The notes below the pieces were generated by a model. The model did no database searches. It was not told where the DNA came from and saw nothing but the letters and a program-made list of their open reading frames with translations. DNA of 64,000 bases from Paludibacteraceae bacterium (GTDB taxonomy: Bacteria > Bacteroidota > Bacteroidia > Bacteroidales > Paludibacteraceae): positions 62,001-126,000 of the forward strand of contig JAFVBR010000039.1 in assembly GCA_017479885.1 (NCBI GenBank), read 5' to 3'. The translations under genes and the position numbers were made by a program. Below, piece after piece: positions 55,608 through 63,089 of the stretch (positions are counted from its first letter, which is position 1; each line of letters begins with the position of its first letter).

Positions 55608-57137
55608 TCAAACATTACTTTTTTTATTTAACATTGTTTCTTTTCCTATCAATTTAACCAATCTGTTGAGCGTTGAGGTATCAGAATATATAACAGCCCA
55701 ATGTTGCTCAAATATCGGTGTTTCTTGCCTCGCAGTGCCACGTGATACATCGTAAAGTACAAGCCGCTCTTTGTCGCATATCCCCATAATGTTGCTCCGC
55801 ATAATGCGAGCATAAGAAAGAGCCTGCGCAAAGGCGTTGCTATATCCTTGTACCGTACCCATGTCATACTTTGCCTCTATGATGAGAGGTGCAGTCTGAA
55901 AATGCTCTTCTCCTTGCGGGAAAAATACAAAATCAGGTATGGCTTTCAGTTTGCGACCTGCTTTCTGCGTCAGTTGTCGGGAATAGTCGCTCTCGGAATA
56001 TCCAAGTTTTGTCAGTAGAGGTATGAGTATTTTATCTTCAACGTCTTTTTCTATCTTAACATCAGGAGTAACAAAATCGGTGAGGGCAGCAGCAAGATTT
56101 GGTAATTGTGCGGTATCAACCCCCTTTTCTGCGATAAGTGTGAGTAGTTCTATATAGTCTTTTGTGCTAAATTCCACGCCCGATACGCCTTGCATATTCT
56201 TCTTGACGATAGGCAACTGTGAGAAATACGGGTGAGTCTTCAGTTCTTTGTTACTAATGTGTGGTATATCCACTCCATTGGTGATAATAGTGCGGTTTTG
56301 ATAGTAATCAAAGGGGTTGAACAACCCACTTGTACTTGCACGCCAAATCGAGTGTATGCAACTATGCGGAGTAAGAGCATAAAGTATCACGATGTCACCC
56401 CTGCGTGTTCGCTCGTTACAAGCCCATATCATCTCATCTGCGCTTCCTTTTCTTTCTATCGCTGCGATATCCTCTTTGCTTGCTCCTGTCAGCCATATAT
56501 TAGTCGGCGTTGGTAGTTCCATTTCCGCCTTATGCTCTTCATCGCCGAGAGTGGAAGCATAATCATACAAACAGGCGCAAAATTCCGCATCAGTCAAACC
56601 GTACTCTTGTTGGAAATCGTTAAATGCAATACAGATGTCATAATAGTATATCAAATAATCGCGATAATTTCTTCCGTGAGGAATTGCAGGCAATTCTATA
56701 CCCAGTTTGCTGCTTGCTGTTTGTATAGTGTTAAAATCGGCAGGGTGTAAAAGTGGTTTGAAGAAATCGGCTCTGTAATAAAGTATGAGCGATATATAAT
56801 GTATTGCGCTAACTTTTCTCCTATAATCATCTGCCTTAATAAGAGCAGTATCTTCAAACGTTACTACGCCGTCTTCAGTAATCTGTAACACGCGATGAAA
56901 CTCCAATTCATCTATAATCTTCTCATAGTCCTCGCGTGAGTGTATTTCGGCATCAATGTCCGGCATATTACAATCCCAATCTTCCGCAGCATAAGTCATA
57001 CCGTCATTATACGGATATGCAGGAGTTTCCGTGAATTTGTATATTTCGGCAAAATTCACTATTGCAGGGTCAAACAGGGTAATCACCCGTTTCCCCTCAT
57101 CAGAGTTCTTATATTGCTCCCAATTCCGTTTATTCAT
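55608..57137 (-). CDS. Predicted EVE-like/PD-(D/E)XK nuclease, possible modification-dependent restriction enzyme
   Basis: The 509-aa protein has an unrecognised N-terminal part (1-~205) and a PUA/EVE-like domain (~213-332, NIWLTGAS, RRGDIVILYAL, STKDYIELL). A C-terminal nuclease domain of HSDR_N type follows (~360-470), with the residues Pro401-Asp402, Glu421-Ala-Lys423 and Gln438 in the PD-(D/E)XK arrangement. EVE domains often bind modified bases, so DNA with such bases could be the target. It is monocistronic, opposite to the early operon, at the edge of the element, and could defend the host against other phages. No methylase lies nearby. The EVE call is by eye and needs a profile search. 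Confidence 0.65.
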   Translation of the reverse strand: MNKRNWEQYKNSDEGKRVITLFDPAIVNFAEIYKFTETPAYPYNDGMTYAAEDWDCNMPDIDAEIHSREDYEKIIDELEFHRVLQITEDGVVTFEDTALIKADDYRRKVSAIHYISLILYYRADFFKPLLHPADFNTIQTASSKLGIELPAIPHGRNYRDYLIYYYDICIAFNDFQQEYGLTDAEFCACLYDYASTLGDEEHKAEMELPTPTNIWLTGASKEDIAAIERKGSADEMIWACNERTRRGDIVILYALTPHSCIHSIWRASTSGLFNPFDYYQNRTIITNGVDIPHISNKELKTHPYFSQLPIVKKNMQGVSGVEFSTKDYIELLTLIAEKGVDTAQLPNLAAALTDFVTPDVKIEKDVEDKILIPLLTKLGYSESDYSRQLTQKAGRKLKAIPDFVFFPQGEEHFQTAPLIIEAKYDMGTVQGYSNAFAQALSYARIMRSNIMGICDKERLVLYDVSRGTARQETPIFEQHWAVIYSDTSTLNRLVKLIGKETMLNKKSNV

Positions 57138-57212
57138 TTTCTTTTGTTAATCTCCTGCCCACTGTCGCCTGTCAAAAGTATGACCCGCGATAATAGATAC
57201 GGAAAGCTATTC

Positions 57213-57689
57213 TTAACCTGCAATCGCGTCTATAGCATGTGCTGGCAATGTTTTTTCTTTTAGCATTTGCAGAGCATCTTCAAGAGTTTCTATATAATGC
57301 TTAAGTGTAGCCTTATCATCTTTCAACTCTTCAATGCGTTGCTTAAGTTCGACAATCTCCCTGTCTTTAATGAGTAGTGTTTCTTGTAATCTACTAACCT
57401 CCTGCTTAAAGTCGTCAGAAACAGGAAATATCGTATTTATTTCTACTTTTTCAGGACGGCTATCGTTGTTTTTTATCATTTCCCCTTCGCCCGTAAGCAA
57501 CCAGTTTACATTCAGTTCGGGGTAAGCCATTCTGATTTTTTCTAATGACTTGGGCGGTATTACTCCGTTTCTCCAATGTGCGATGTTACCCGAAGATATA
57601 CCCGCTTGTTTTGAGAAACGATTTTGCCCAATTCCGAGGTGTTGTAAAAATTGCAACAACCTTTCTTTTTGAGAAATTTCGTTCATCAT
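57213..57689 (-). CDS. CI-like phage repressor with coiled coil
   Basis: The 158-aa protein has an N-terminal HTH of XRE type (residues ~8-65: NRFSKQAGISSGNIAHW, then PPKSLEKIRMAYPELN and NWLLTGEG), which is the usual N-terminus of Bacteroidetes phage repressors. A coiled-coil segment (~95-145, VSRLQETLLIKDREIVELKQ) replaces the peptidase domain of lambda CI, so SOS-type self-cleavage is not expected. It is divergent from the early operon, and the gap of ~290 bp carries inverted repeats. Confidence 0.82.
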   Translation of the reverse strand: MMNEISQKERLLQFLQHLGIGQNRFSKQAGISSGNIAHWRNGVIPPKSLEKIRMAYPELNVNWLLTGEGEMIKNNDSRPEKVEINTIFPVSDDFKQEVSRLQETLLIKDREIVELKQRIEELKDDKATLKHYIETLEDALQMLKEKTLPAHAIDAIAG

Positions 57690-57772
57690 AATTACATTGT
57701 GCTCGTTATATATGTATATTATATAATAAGGTATGCGACTACACGCGCACGGGTATATTTGACTAACAGAGG

Positions 57773-57805
57773 CAAAAATATGTTCTAAAACATAAATTGC
57801 ACAAA
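57773..57805 (-). promoter_or_regulatory. Promoter of the repressor gene
   Basis: TATTTTTG (complement of 57773-57780) and TTTG (complement of 57802-57805) are 21 nt apart on the minus strand. The inverted repeat at 57779-57794 lies between the boxes, overlapping the -7 box, as expected for autoregulation. Confidence 0.6.
57779..57794. promoter_or_regulatory. Candidate operator in the repressor promoter
   Basis: A 16-bp perfect inverted repeat TATGTT-N4-AACATA. It overlaps the repressor promoter, so a dimeric HTH protein bound here would block the -7 box. A second, shorter palindrome GCAC-AAA-GTGC lies at 57799-57809. Confidence 0.5.
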
Positions 57806-57879
57806 GTGCTTATTTATAGTAAATTATTCAACAATTTGGTGCTTTAATGAAATTTTACTGAAAATTTTTCATCAAAAAA

Positions 57880-57911
57880 TTTGCACGATTGAAATAATTT
57901 CACTACCTTTG
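57880..57911 (+). promoter_or_regulatory. Early promoter of the prophage operon
   Basis: TTTG (57880-57883), 20 nt, then TACCTTTG (57904-57911). It starts the operon of small proteins, the DGR-like target and the recombination genes, and is divergent from the repressor gene. Confidence 0.8.
57890..57902. promoter_or_regulatory. Candidate operator in the early promoter
   Basis: A perfect inverted repeat TGAAAT-A-ATTTCA (57890-57902) lies between the -33 and -7 boxes of the early promoter. It differs in sequence from the repeat at 57779, so two regulators or two site classes could exist. Confidence 0.5.
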
Positions 57912-57983
57912 CAGCGTAATTTCAATAACAAACTAAAATTACATACTTAAAAAGCGTGCAAAGTTACGCAAATAAAATTATAT

Positions 57984-58238
57984 ATGCAAGTAAAAATGAA
58001 AAATTTTTTGAATATGAAACGAAATCTTATCAAATTCTATGTACAACTTTCAATAGTTGGCATTTTGGCAACCCTCGGACTTGTTGCTTTATGTGGCGAG
58101 CCGACTGAAGATGCAAATTTTCTTGCAGTTTTTTCGGGGCAAATAGCCGTTGTAATTTTTACATGGGCACTTGCCTATCTGCTTTCAAAGAGGTGGCAAA
58201 TTATACGTAAGATTGAAGCCACAGGGCTTTTTCAGTAA
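57984..58238 (+). CDS. Small two-helix membrane protein of prophage
   Basis: The 84-aa product has a basic N-terminus (MQVKMKNFLNMKRN) and two hydrophobic helices (residues ~18-38 and ~46-67), then a basic tail (KRWQIIRKIE). It is the first gene behind the early promoter. Such small membrane proteins often act in superinfection exclusion or host takeover, but nothing specific is seen here. An internal start at 57996 is also possible. Confidence 0.6.
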   Translation: MQVKMKNFLNMKRNLIKFYVQLSIVGILATLGLVALCGEPTEDANFLAVFSGQIAVVIFTWALAYLLSKRWQIIRKIEATGLFQ

Positions 58239-58260
58239 TAACCCTCAAAATTTTCAAATC

Positions 58261-58479
58261 ATGGCAAACTTAACAAATCTATTCAACTACAACAGCGTAA
58301 AAGAGTGCGAAAACACACTAAGCCTCGCTTATGCAATTAGAGAGGTGCTATCATCTGCCTCGTTCAAAGATGACAAACGAGTACGCGCTGCAATTACGAT
58401 GAGAGAATTAGACCGAGAAATAGCGGCTGCTGAAGAATACTGGACAGATAACGGCGGCGGTGCTAATTTGATATTCTGA
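58261..58479 (+). CDS. Small phage protein of unknown function
   Basis: I start at ATG 58261 (MANLTNLFNYNSVKECENTL), giving 72 aa, since the longer frame runs through the preceding gene. The sequence is helical and charged (FKDDKRVRAAITMRELDREI), with a Gly/Asn-rich end (TDNGGGANLIF). I do not recognise the family. It lies 22 bp after the membrane protein gene and is probably co-transcribed. Confidence 0.65.
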   Translation: MANLTNLFNYNSVKECENTLSLAYAIREVLSSASFKDDKRVRAAITMRELDREIAAAEEYWTDNGGGANLIF

Positions 58480-58539
58480 AATATATCGCTGTGCTATCGG
58501 CATGACGGGCGGCTATAAACACAATGTATAATATCTAAA

Positions 58540-58653
58540 ATGCACAATGTTATGAGTAAAAAAGTAAAAAACACACTGCGACAGGTTATGAGCCTTGCAT
58601 GGCAACTGGTAAAGAGAAATGATGAAATAAATTCAATAATAACCATAAAATAA
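58540..58653 (+). CDS. Very small phage protein (37 aa)
   Basis: A 38-codon frame runs from ATG 58540 to TAA 58653; an internal ATG at 58552 (MSKKVKNTLRQVM) could also be the start. The product is basic and helical (RQVMSLAWQLVKRNDE). Its VM-LAW core resembles short proteins I recall from Bacteroides phages. It fills the space before the DGR-like target gene, ending 8 bp before it. Confidence 0.4.
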   Translation: MHNVMSKKVKNTLRQVMSLAWQLVKRNDEINSIITIK

Positions 58654-58661
58654 TTAACACA

Positions 58662-59804
58662 ATGGCAAACGACAAACTTAACAATGTTCTCTCTCAAATA
58701 GAGACGAGAAAGAGTGCAAAAGCAAAAGCGTTGCACGAAGCAGTCTTGCATGTGGATGCACTTGCAAGCGATGTGGCGTTCCTCGATAGCCTGCGTAAGC
58801 AGATTATCGAACTGACAGGCATACCCGAAGAGTCAATACAGACGATGCGCGGTGTGAAGATTGAAGACGCAAAAGGCGATGTAAAACTCCGTTCAGGTCT
58901 GATTACCGTATTCGACAAAAACGGCAATCGTTCTTTTGTAACCCCCGAAGATTATAAGGCGGGTAAGTACCCACTTGATGAGTACACACCCGAAGCCGTG
59001 ACTGTCCGCAGAAAAGACGGCACCACATTTATGGAAATCTCCCTTGTAAACATGTCCTGCAATCACCCCGAAGCAGGTCTTGCAAGCAACGAGAGCGAAG
59101 CGCGTATGCCTTTCGGTGGTTACGGCGAGCATGTAGAGGGATTGACACAATACGGCAAAGATGATGAGCGTGGGCAGGTGTTGATAGACCGTGAAAACAA
59201 TCTGAAAGGACACGGCAGGTATGGCTACATTGCAAGCGGTAAGTTTGCCAACGAAGACGGCGACAAATCGACTGACCCTGACAAGCGTTATTTCTATGCT
59301 GACAACGACTCCTATCTTCCTCTATCTCGCAAGGCTGACGGCACACCCAATCCGCTATTTGGCGAGGGTATAAGTAAACCGTCTTTCTTGGCTGATGGCG
59401 TGAACTTTGAGGCGAACAACAAGGCATTACTTGCAATGGCGACCGCGCAAGAAAATTGGCGTACTGCTGCCGAAATCACATGTAAAGCAGACAAAGGCTA
59501 CTATCCTGCTGCGTGCTGCTGCGCACGTTATAAAACAGCGCACTACGATGACTGGGGACTGCCAACAGCCGAAGACTTGGCAATCGCTTTTGAAGACTGG
59601 GATGAGGTACAGTCTGCTCTTAAGGCGGTTGCGGCTATTGCACCGAACCTTGCAGTTCCTCTCGGTGAGGGCTACCGCTATTGGTCGAGTTCAGAGGGCA
59701 GTGAGTACGCTGCTTACTTCTTGTACACGTTCAATGGTGACATGTACTTCGACGGTAAGAACGACGGCAGCTATGTCCGGGCGTTCCGGCTTCTGCGCAT
59801 TTAA
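58662..59804 (+). CDS. Candidate DGR variable protein with C-type-lectin-like end
   Basis: The 380-aa protein has a helical N-terminus (LSQIETRKSAKAKALHEAVL), a middle region with many Asp and Gly residues, and a C-terminal ~110 residues starting at YYPAACCCARYKTAHYDDWG. This end resembles the C-type-lectin-like fold of diversity-generating-retroelement targets. The end reads RYWSSSEGSEYAAYF, LYTFNGDMYF and YVRAFRLL. The codons before the end are largely NNC or NNT (GGC, TAC, TTC, GAC, AGC), as expected if AAC template codons were mutated. The last 25 nt (59774-59798) lack adenine, like an initiation-of-mutagenic-homing site. No reverse transcriptase or template repeat is visible in the window. 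It sits inside the early operon, with no signal peptide. Confidence 0.7.
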   Translation: MANDKLNNVLSQIETRKSAKAKALHEAVLHVDALASDVAFLDSLRKQIIELTGIPEESIQTMRGVKIEDAKGDVKLRSGLITVFDKNGNRSFVTPEDYKAGKYPLDEYTPEAVTVRRKDGTTFMEISLVNMSCNHPEAGLASNESEARMPFGGYGEHVEGLTQYGKDDERGQVLIDRENNLKGHGRYGYIASGKFANEDGDKSTDPDKRYFYADNDSYLPLSRKADGTPNPLFGEGISKPSFLADGVNFEANNKALLAMATAQENWRTAAEITCKADKGYYPAACCCARYKTAHYDDWGLPTAEDLAIAFEDWDEVQSALKAVAAIAPNLAVPLGEGYRYWSSSEGSEYAAYFLYTFNGDMYFDGKNDGSYVRAFRLLRI

Positions 59805-59822
59805 TCTTTGAACCTTATACTA

Positions 59823-59850
59823 CCCGCGCCTCGGCTGTCCGAGCGCGTGG
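59823..59850 (+). promoter_or_regulatory. Hairpin after the DGR-like target
   Basis: CTCGG (59830-59834) pairs with CCGAG (59839-59843) around the loop CTGT, extended by CGCG/CGCG (59825-59828/59844-59847) with one bulged C. It lies ~20 bp after the stop codon. It could be a DGR-type hairpin, although the loop is not GRNA, or a processing or pausing hairpin; no T-run follows. Confidence 0.55.
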
Positions 59851-59901
59851 GGTATTGGTAAATATATCAAAACAATGTTTAACAATTAAAAAATTACTAT
59901 T

Positions 59902-60867
59902 ATGTCTTTAATTAAACTACCATCTGAAATCGAAACGAAGACCGCTATCTCTGTACTCGTATATGGCGAGCCGGGTATCGGCAAAACAACTCTCGTATGC
60001 TCTGCACCTAATCCTGTCCTCTTTGACTTTGACGGTGGTGTTCAGCGAATCAACGGCGCACATCGCGTTCCTACCGTGCAGGTACACTCGTGGCAAGAGG
60101 CTCTTGATGCACTTGAAGAGGTTGTGCGTGAACTGCCTGATACAAAGTCTATACTTATAGACACAGTGGGCAAGATGTTAGACTTCATGTCCGCACATAT
60201 CATCGCAGGCGGTGAGCGCGGCATGGTGAACAAAGATGGTACACTTTCCCTCAAAGGTTACGGCGTGAGAAAGCAGATGTTTATTGACTTCAATCACCGC
60301 ATAACCCACATGGGCAAGCATGTATTCTATGTAGCACATGAGCGCGAAGAGAAGCGCGGTGATGAGGTTGTAAAACGTCCCGAAATCGGCGGCTCTTCCG
60401 CAAATGACCTTATCAAAGAACTTGACTTGGTAGGTTACATGCGAGCAGTAGGCAAGAAACGCTCTATCACCTTTGACCCCGATGAAAAATGGTATGCAAA
60501 AAACACCTGCAATCTGCCTACCGAAATCATATTACCTGTAACGGTAGATGACAAGGGTATTGCGGTTGCAGAAAACACATTCCTGCAAACTATCATATCT
60601 CGCTATGAAGAGGCACAGGCTCGTAATAAAGAGCAGACAGGTGAGTATGAGATGCTTATCGACAGGCTCAAGAGCGATGTGGATGAAATCACAGACGCAG
60701 ACGGTGCAAATGCCTTTGTTGAGAATATCGGCACAATTCAGCATATTTTCAACAGCAAGATTGTTGCCCGCCGTCTCTTCCAAGAGAAAGTGACAGAACT
60801 CGGACTTGTCTATAATAAAGACACTAAAAAGTACGAGGACGCACCAACCGAACAAAAGGCTGAATAA
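59902..60867 (+). CDS. Sak4-like phage AAA ATPase (single-strand annealing/RecA-type)
   Basis: The 321-aa protein starts with a P-loop GEPGIGKTT (~22-30) and has FDFDGGVQR, a Walker B-like SILIDTVGKM, and the MGKHVFYVAHEREEKRG loop, as in AAA_24/Sak4 proteins. These single-domain RecA-like ATPases act with a phage SSB in DNA annealing and recombination. The C-terminal ~80 residues are a helical acidic region. It leads a block of recombination genes: PD-(D/E)XK, NinB-like, SSB-like. Confidence 0.82.
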   Translation: MSLIKLPSEIETKTAISVLVYGEPGIGKTTLVCSAPNPVLFDFDGGVQRINGAHRVPTVQVHSWQEALDALEEVVRELPDTKSILIDTVGKMLDFMSAHIIAGGERGMVNKDGTLSLKGYGVRKQMFIDFNHRITHMGKHVFYVAHEREEKRGDEVVKRPEIGGSSANDLIKELDLVGYMRAVGKKRSITFDPDEKWYAKNTCNLPTEIILPVTVDDKGIAVAENTFLQTIISRYEEAQARNKEQTGEYEMLIDRLKSDVDEITDADGANAFVENIGTIQHIFNSKIVARRLFQEKVTELGLVYNKDTKKYEDAPTEQKAE

Positions 60868-60888
60868 TATCACAAAACACACTCATCT

Positions 60889-61737
60889 ATGAATAAGAAT
60901 GTAAAATATAGGTTGTATCCCTCCGTCCTAAACTCATATCAACGTTTTCTTGATAGCGACTTGGACGCAGACGACTTTATGAACATAGACCGCGAGAGCG
61001 GCGAACAGAAGCAGACTGCCGATGAAATCGCCGCCTTGCGTGAGTGTGAGTTGCTTGACCTCATAAACCGTGTAGAGGGTGAGCCGATAGAGGCTGCTGA
61101 TAAAGGCACGGCATTTAATGAGATAGTGGATTGCCTTATAGAAAACCGCCCCTGCAAGCGCGAAGATTTAGAGATTAAAAGCGTTTGGGTGGACGAAAAG
61201 GGCAAAGTTTACGAGCAACAAAGTGAGGCAACGGGTGGCTTGAAAAAAGCAATTCGCGCACGTATCAACGGTTTTGAGTTCCTGTATGACATCAACACAT
61301 GCAAAGAAGCCGCTGCATATTTCAAAGGTACGATACCGCAACAATATGTAAGGGCTACGCTTGAAACTCGTTACGGATTAGTCGAATTGTACGGTTATGC
61401 CGACTACATCGGTCGCAATAGTGTTGCAGATTTGAAGACTACGGGTATTTATTCCTTTGGTAAATACGAGCATGGGTGGCAAAAAGACCTCTATCCATAC
61501 TGCTTGATTGAAAGCGGTGAAATGACAGAGGTAGCAACCTTTGAGTACACCGTGTTCGTGCTATCTAAACCGAGCGGTATCAAGCCAGCAATGACAGGTA
61601 AGATGTACAAAGAAGAGTACTCCTATAATCACGAAAAGGCAACGGTACGTTTGCGACAGATGTGCGAGCGACTTATTGAGTGGCTTGAATTGCATCGCAG
61701 CGAAATAACTAACACTAAAATTTTCGGTGGCGAATAA
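60889..61737 (+). CDS. Phage PD-(D/E)XK nuclease
   Basis: The 282-aa protein has the layout of Cas4/RecB-like exonucleases: ADKGTAFNEIVD (about residues 69-80, the helix with the Glu), GYADYIGRNSVADLKTT (~170-190, with Asp and the D-x-K motif) and WQKDLYPYCL with the Gln after it. It would process DNA ends for the adjacent annealing ATPase. It overlaps the next gene by one base. No Cas genes or CRISPR arrays are near, so it is a phage recombination nuclease, not Cas4. Confidence 0.75.
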   Translation: MNKNVKYRLYPSVLNSYQRFLDSDLDADDFMNIDRESGEQKQTADEIAALRECELLDLINRVEGEPIEAADKGTAFNEIVDCLIENRPCKREDLEIKSVWVDEKGKVYEQQSEATGGLKKAIRARINGFEFLYDINTCKEAAAYFKGTIPQQYVRATLETRYGLVELYGYADYIGRNSVADLKTTGIYSFGKYEHGWQKDLYPYCLIESGEMTEVATFEYTVFVLSKPSGIKPAMTGKMYKEEYSYNHEKATVRLRQMCERLIEWLELHRSEITNTKIFGGE

Positions 61738-62180
61738 TGGCAAAGCGAGCGTTGAAATTTACAAAAGAGCGTGGCACAATCTCTAATCGTCAAGAATTGT
61801 ACAGTACCCTTGATATGTGGCTTGACACGTTAGGTAATGGCAATTATATTATGGCGATAGAGAGAGTGCAACGCCCACGCTCCAATCCGCAAAACAGGCT
61901 GATGTGGTTGTGGTTTACTATCATAGCACAATCATGGAGTGAGGCAGTAGGTCGAACTATCACGCCCGAACAAGTACATGATGCCTATTGTCAGATATTC
62001 CTGCCAGTCACTATGCCAAACGGCGCAACGATAGCAGGCTCAACAAGCAGGCTATCTTCAGAAGAGTTTACAGACTTTATGAATAAGGTGCAAGCAGACG
62101 CTGCAAGCGAATACGGAATACGGCTACCGACACCCGAAGAAGCGATGTACGCCCAATATCAGGTATATATGGGATACTGA
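61737..62180 (+). CDS. NinB/Orf-like phage recombination protein
   Basis: The 147-aa protein has the central motif RSNPQNRLMWLWFTIIAQ, which fits the NinB/YbcN (Orf) family of recombination mediators. The sequence also has an all-helical end (SSEEFTDFMNKVQADAASEYG). In lambda, Orf helps load recombination proteins and interacts with SSB. The start overlaps the nuclease stop by one base (TAATG), so the two are tightly coupled. Confidence 0.65.
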   Translation: MAKRALKFTKERGTISNRQELYSTLDMWLDTLGNGNYIMAIERVQRPRSNPQNRLMWLWFTIIAQSWSEAVGRTITPEQVHDAYCQIFLPVTMPNGATIAGSTSRLSSEEFTDFMNKVQADAASEYGIRLPTPEEAMYAQYQVYMGY

Positions 62181-62223
62181 ATATCACTAACAAAATCAAT
62201 AACAATCAATAAAATTAAACACA

Positions 62224-62574
62224 ATGGATAATTATCAAACTCAAACGCCATCCCCGGCGACGGGTCGAAAGGCAAGTTTATATGCAAGAGGTAGTATTTG
62301 TCTGTCTGACATTCCCAAAGAGGTTCTAAAGGCAGCAAATAATGGTAAAATCTATCTCAATTTTGCAGTCATGGAATTGACAGAGCCGAGCAAATACGGC
62401 GATACGCATTTCATTTCATGCGCACCGAAAAAAGAAGAGCAGGTTGAGGGTCAGAATTACATCATCGGTAATCTGAAAAAATGGGAACAGAAAGAGCCGT
62501 CCCGTCCCTCATACGAACAGATAGAGCAAGCACCGCCTATCTCCCAAGAGCAAGCATCAGACTTACCTTTCTAA
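62224..62574 (+). CDS. Small phage protein with SSB-like C-terminal tail
   Basis: The 116-aa product has a beta-rich centre (KIYLNFAVMELTEP, YGDTHFISCAP, NYIIGNLKKW) and ends in a Pro/Gln-rich linker and ASDLPF, like the acidic tip (DDLPF-type) of single-stranded-DNA-binding proteins. It may be a phage SSB or an SSB mimic, working with the Sak4-like ATPase and the NinB-like protein. I cannot identify the OB fold with certainty. It lies 43 bp after the NinB-like gene. Confidence 0.6.
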   Translation: MDNYQTQTPSPATGRKASLYARGSICLSDIPKEVLKAANNGKIYLNFAVMELTEPSKYGDTHFISCAPKKEEQVEGQNYIIGNLKKWEQKEPSRPSYEQIEQAPPISQEQASDLPF

Positions 62575-62577
62575 CTT

Positions 62578-62796
62578 ATGAAGAAAACGACAAATAAGTC
62601 TGTGGCTGCAAGAAAAGAACGCGAGCCGTGGTTAAACGCAATATGTGATGACTGCCAACATGGGACATGGAATGATGTCTTTTGGAATAGAGACCCTCAA
62701 GGTAAACCACTAACATTGCGATGTCCCTATTACGAAAATGGCAAGTATGGTATATTGCGTGGGACAAAGGCTTGCTCCAAATACGCAGAACGATAA
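62578..62796 (+). CDS. Small zinc-ribbon-like phage protein
   Basis: The 72-aa product has CDDC (residues 23-26), a third Cys near 49 in LRCPYY and a fourth near 67 in KACSKY, so a Cys4 zinc site is plausible. The N-terminus is basic (MKKTTNKSVAARKERE). It starts 3 bp after the SSB-like stop. Family and function are unknown; a DNA- or nucleotide-related role fits the context. Confidence 0.6.
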   Translation: MKKTTNKSVAARKEREPWLNAICDDCQHGTWNDVFWNRDPQGKPLTLRCPYYENGKYGILRGTKACSKYAER

Positions 62797-63089
62797 GAAC
62801 CATGATGAGGCGGTGGTGAAAGAACTTTTTTCATTTGAGGTTAATGTTAAATCAGAGGGTGAGCCTCACACCCTGTAAGCGGTGAAAAGTGCAGATAAAA
62901 TTGGTCTGTAAAATATGACATTTATTTTCCTCAATCCATTCTTTGCCAAATGTCATATTCAGCCGTACCAAGCGGGGAGAGTTACCCTGTCACCGCGCAA
63001 AGAAAAAACACCTTGCCCCGGCAGGTGTCATACACTAATAGTTCATATTCAAAAAGGCATGTCCCCGTTGCGAAACGCGGACATAGCAA
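62797..63089 (+). ncRNA. Structured noncoding region before tRNA-Ser
   Basis: This ~290-bp stretch has no convincing gene but several hairpins. A 12-bp perfect inverted repeat AATATGACATTT/AAATGTCATATT (62912-62923, 62948-62959) encloses a 24-nt loop. A second, ACACCT/AGGTGT (63008-63028), encloses GCC/GGC with a bulged T. A third, at 63059-63084, has ATGTCC/GGACAT and CGTT/AACG arms around a GCGA tetraloop with one C-C mismatch. It may be a phage regulatory RNA or a tRNA leader; the 63008 hairpin with its A-run could instead terminate minus-strand transcription. Confidence 0.45.

Noticed and set aside
60889..61737. Cas4 protein
   Set aside because: The PD-(D/E)XK protein lies in a phage recombination operon without cas genes or an array.
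63008..63028. Terminator of the zinc-ribbon-like gene on the plus strand
   Set aside because: The T-run is only on the minus-strand side; on the plus strand there is none, so a plus-strand terminator is not supported.
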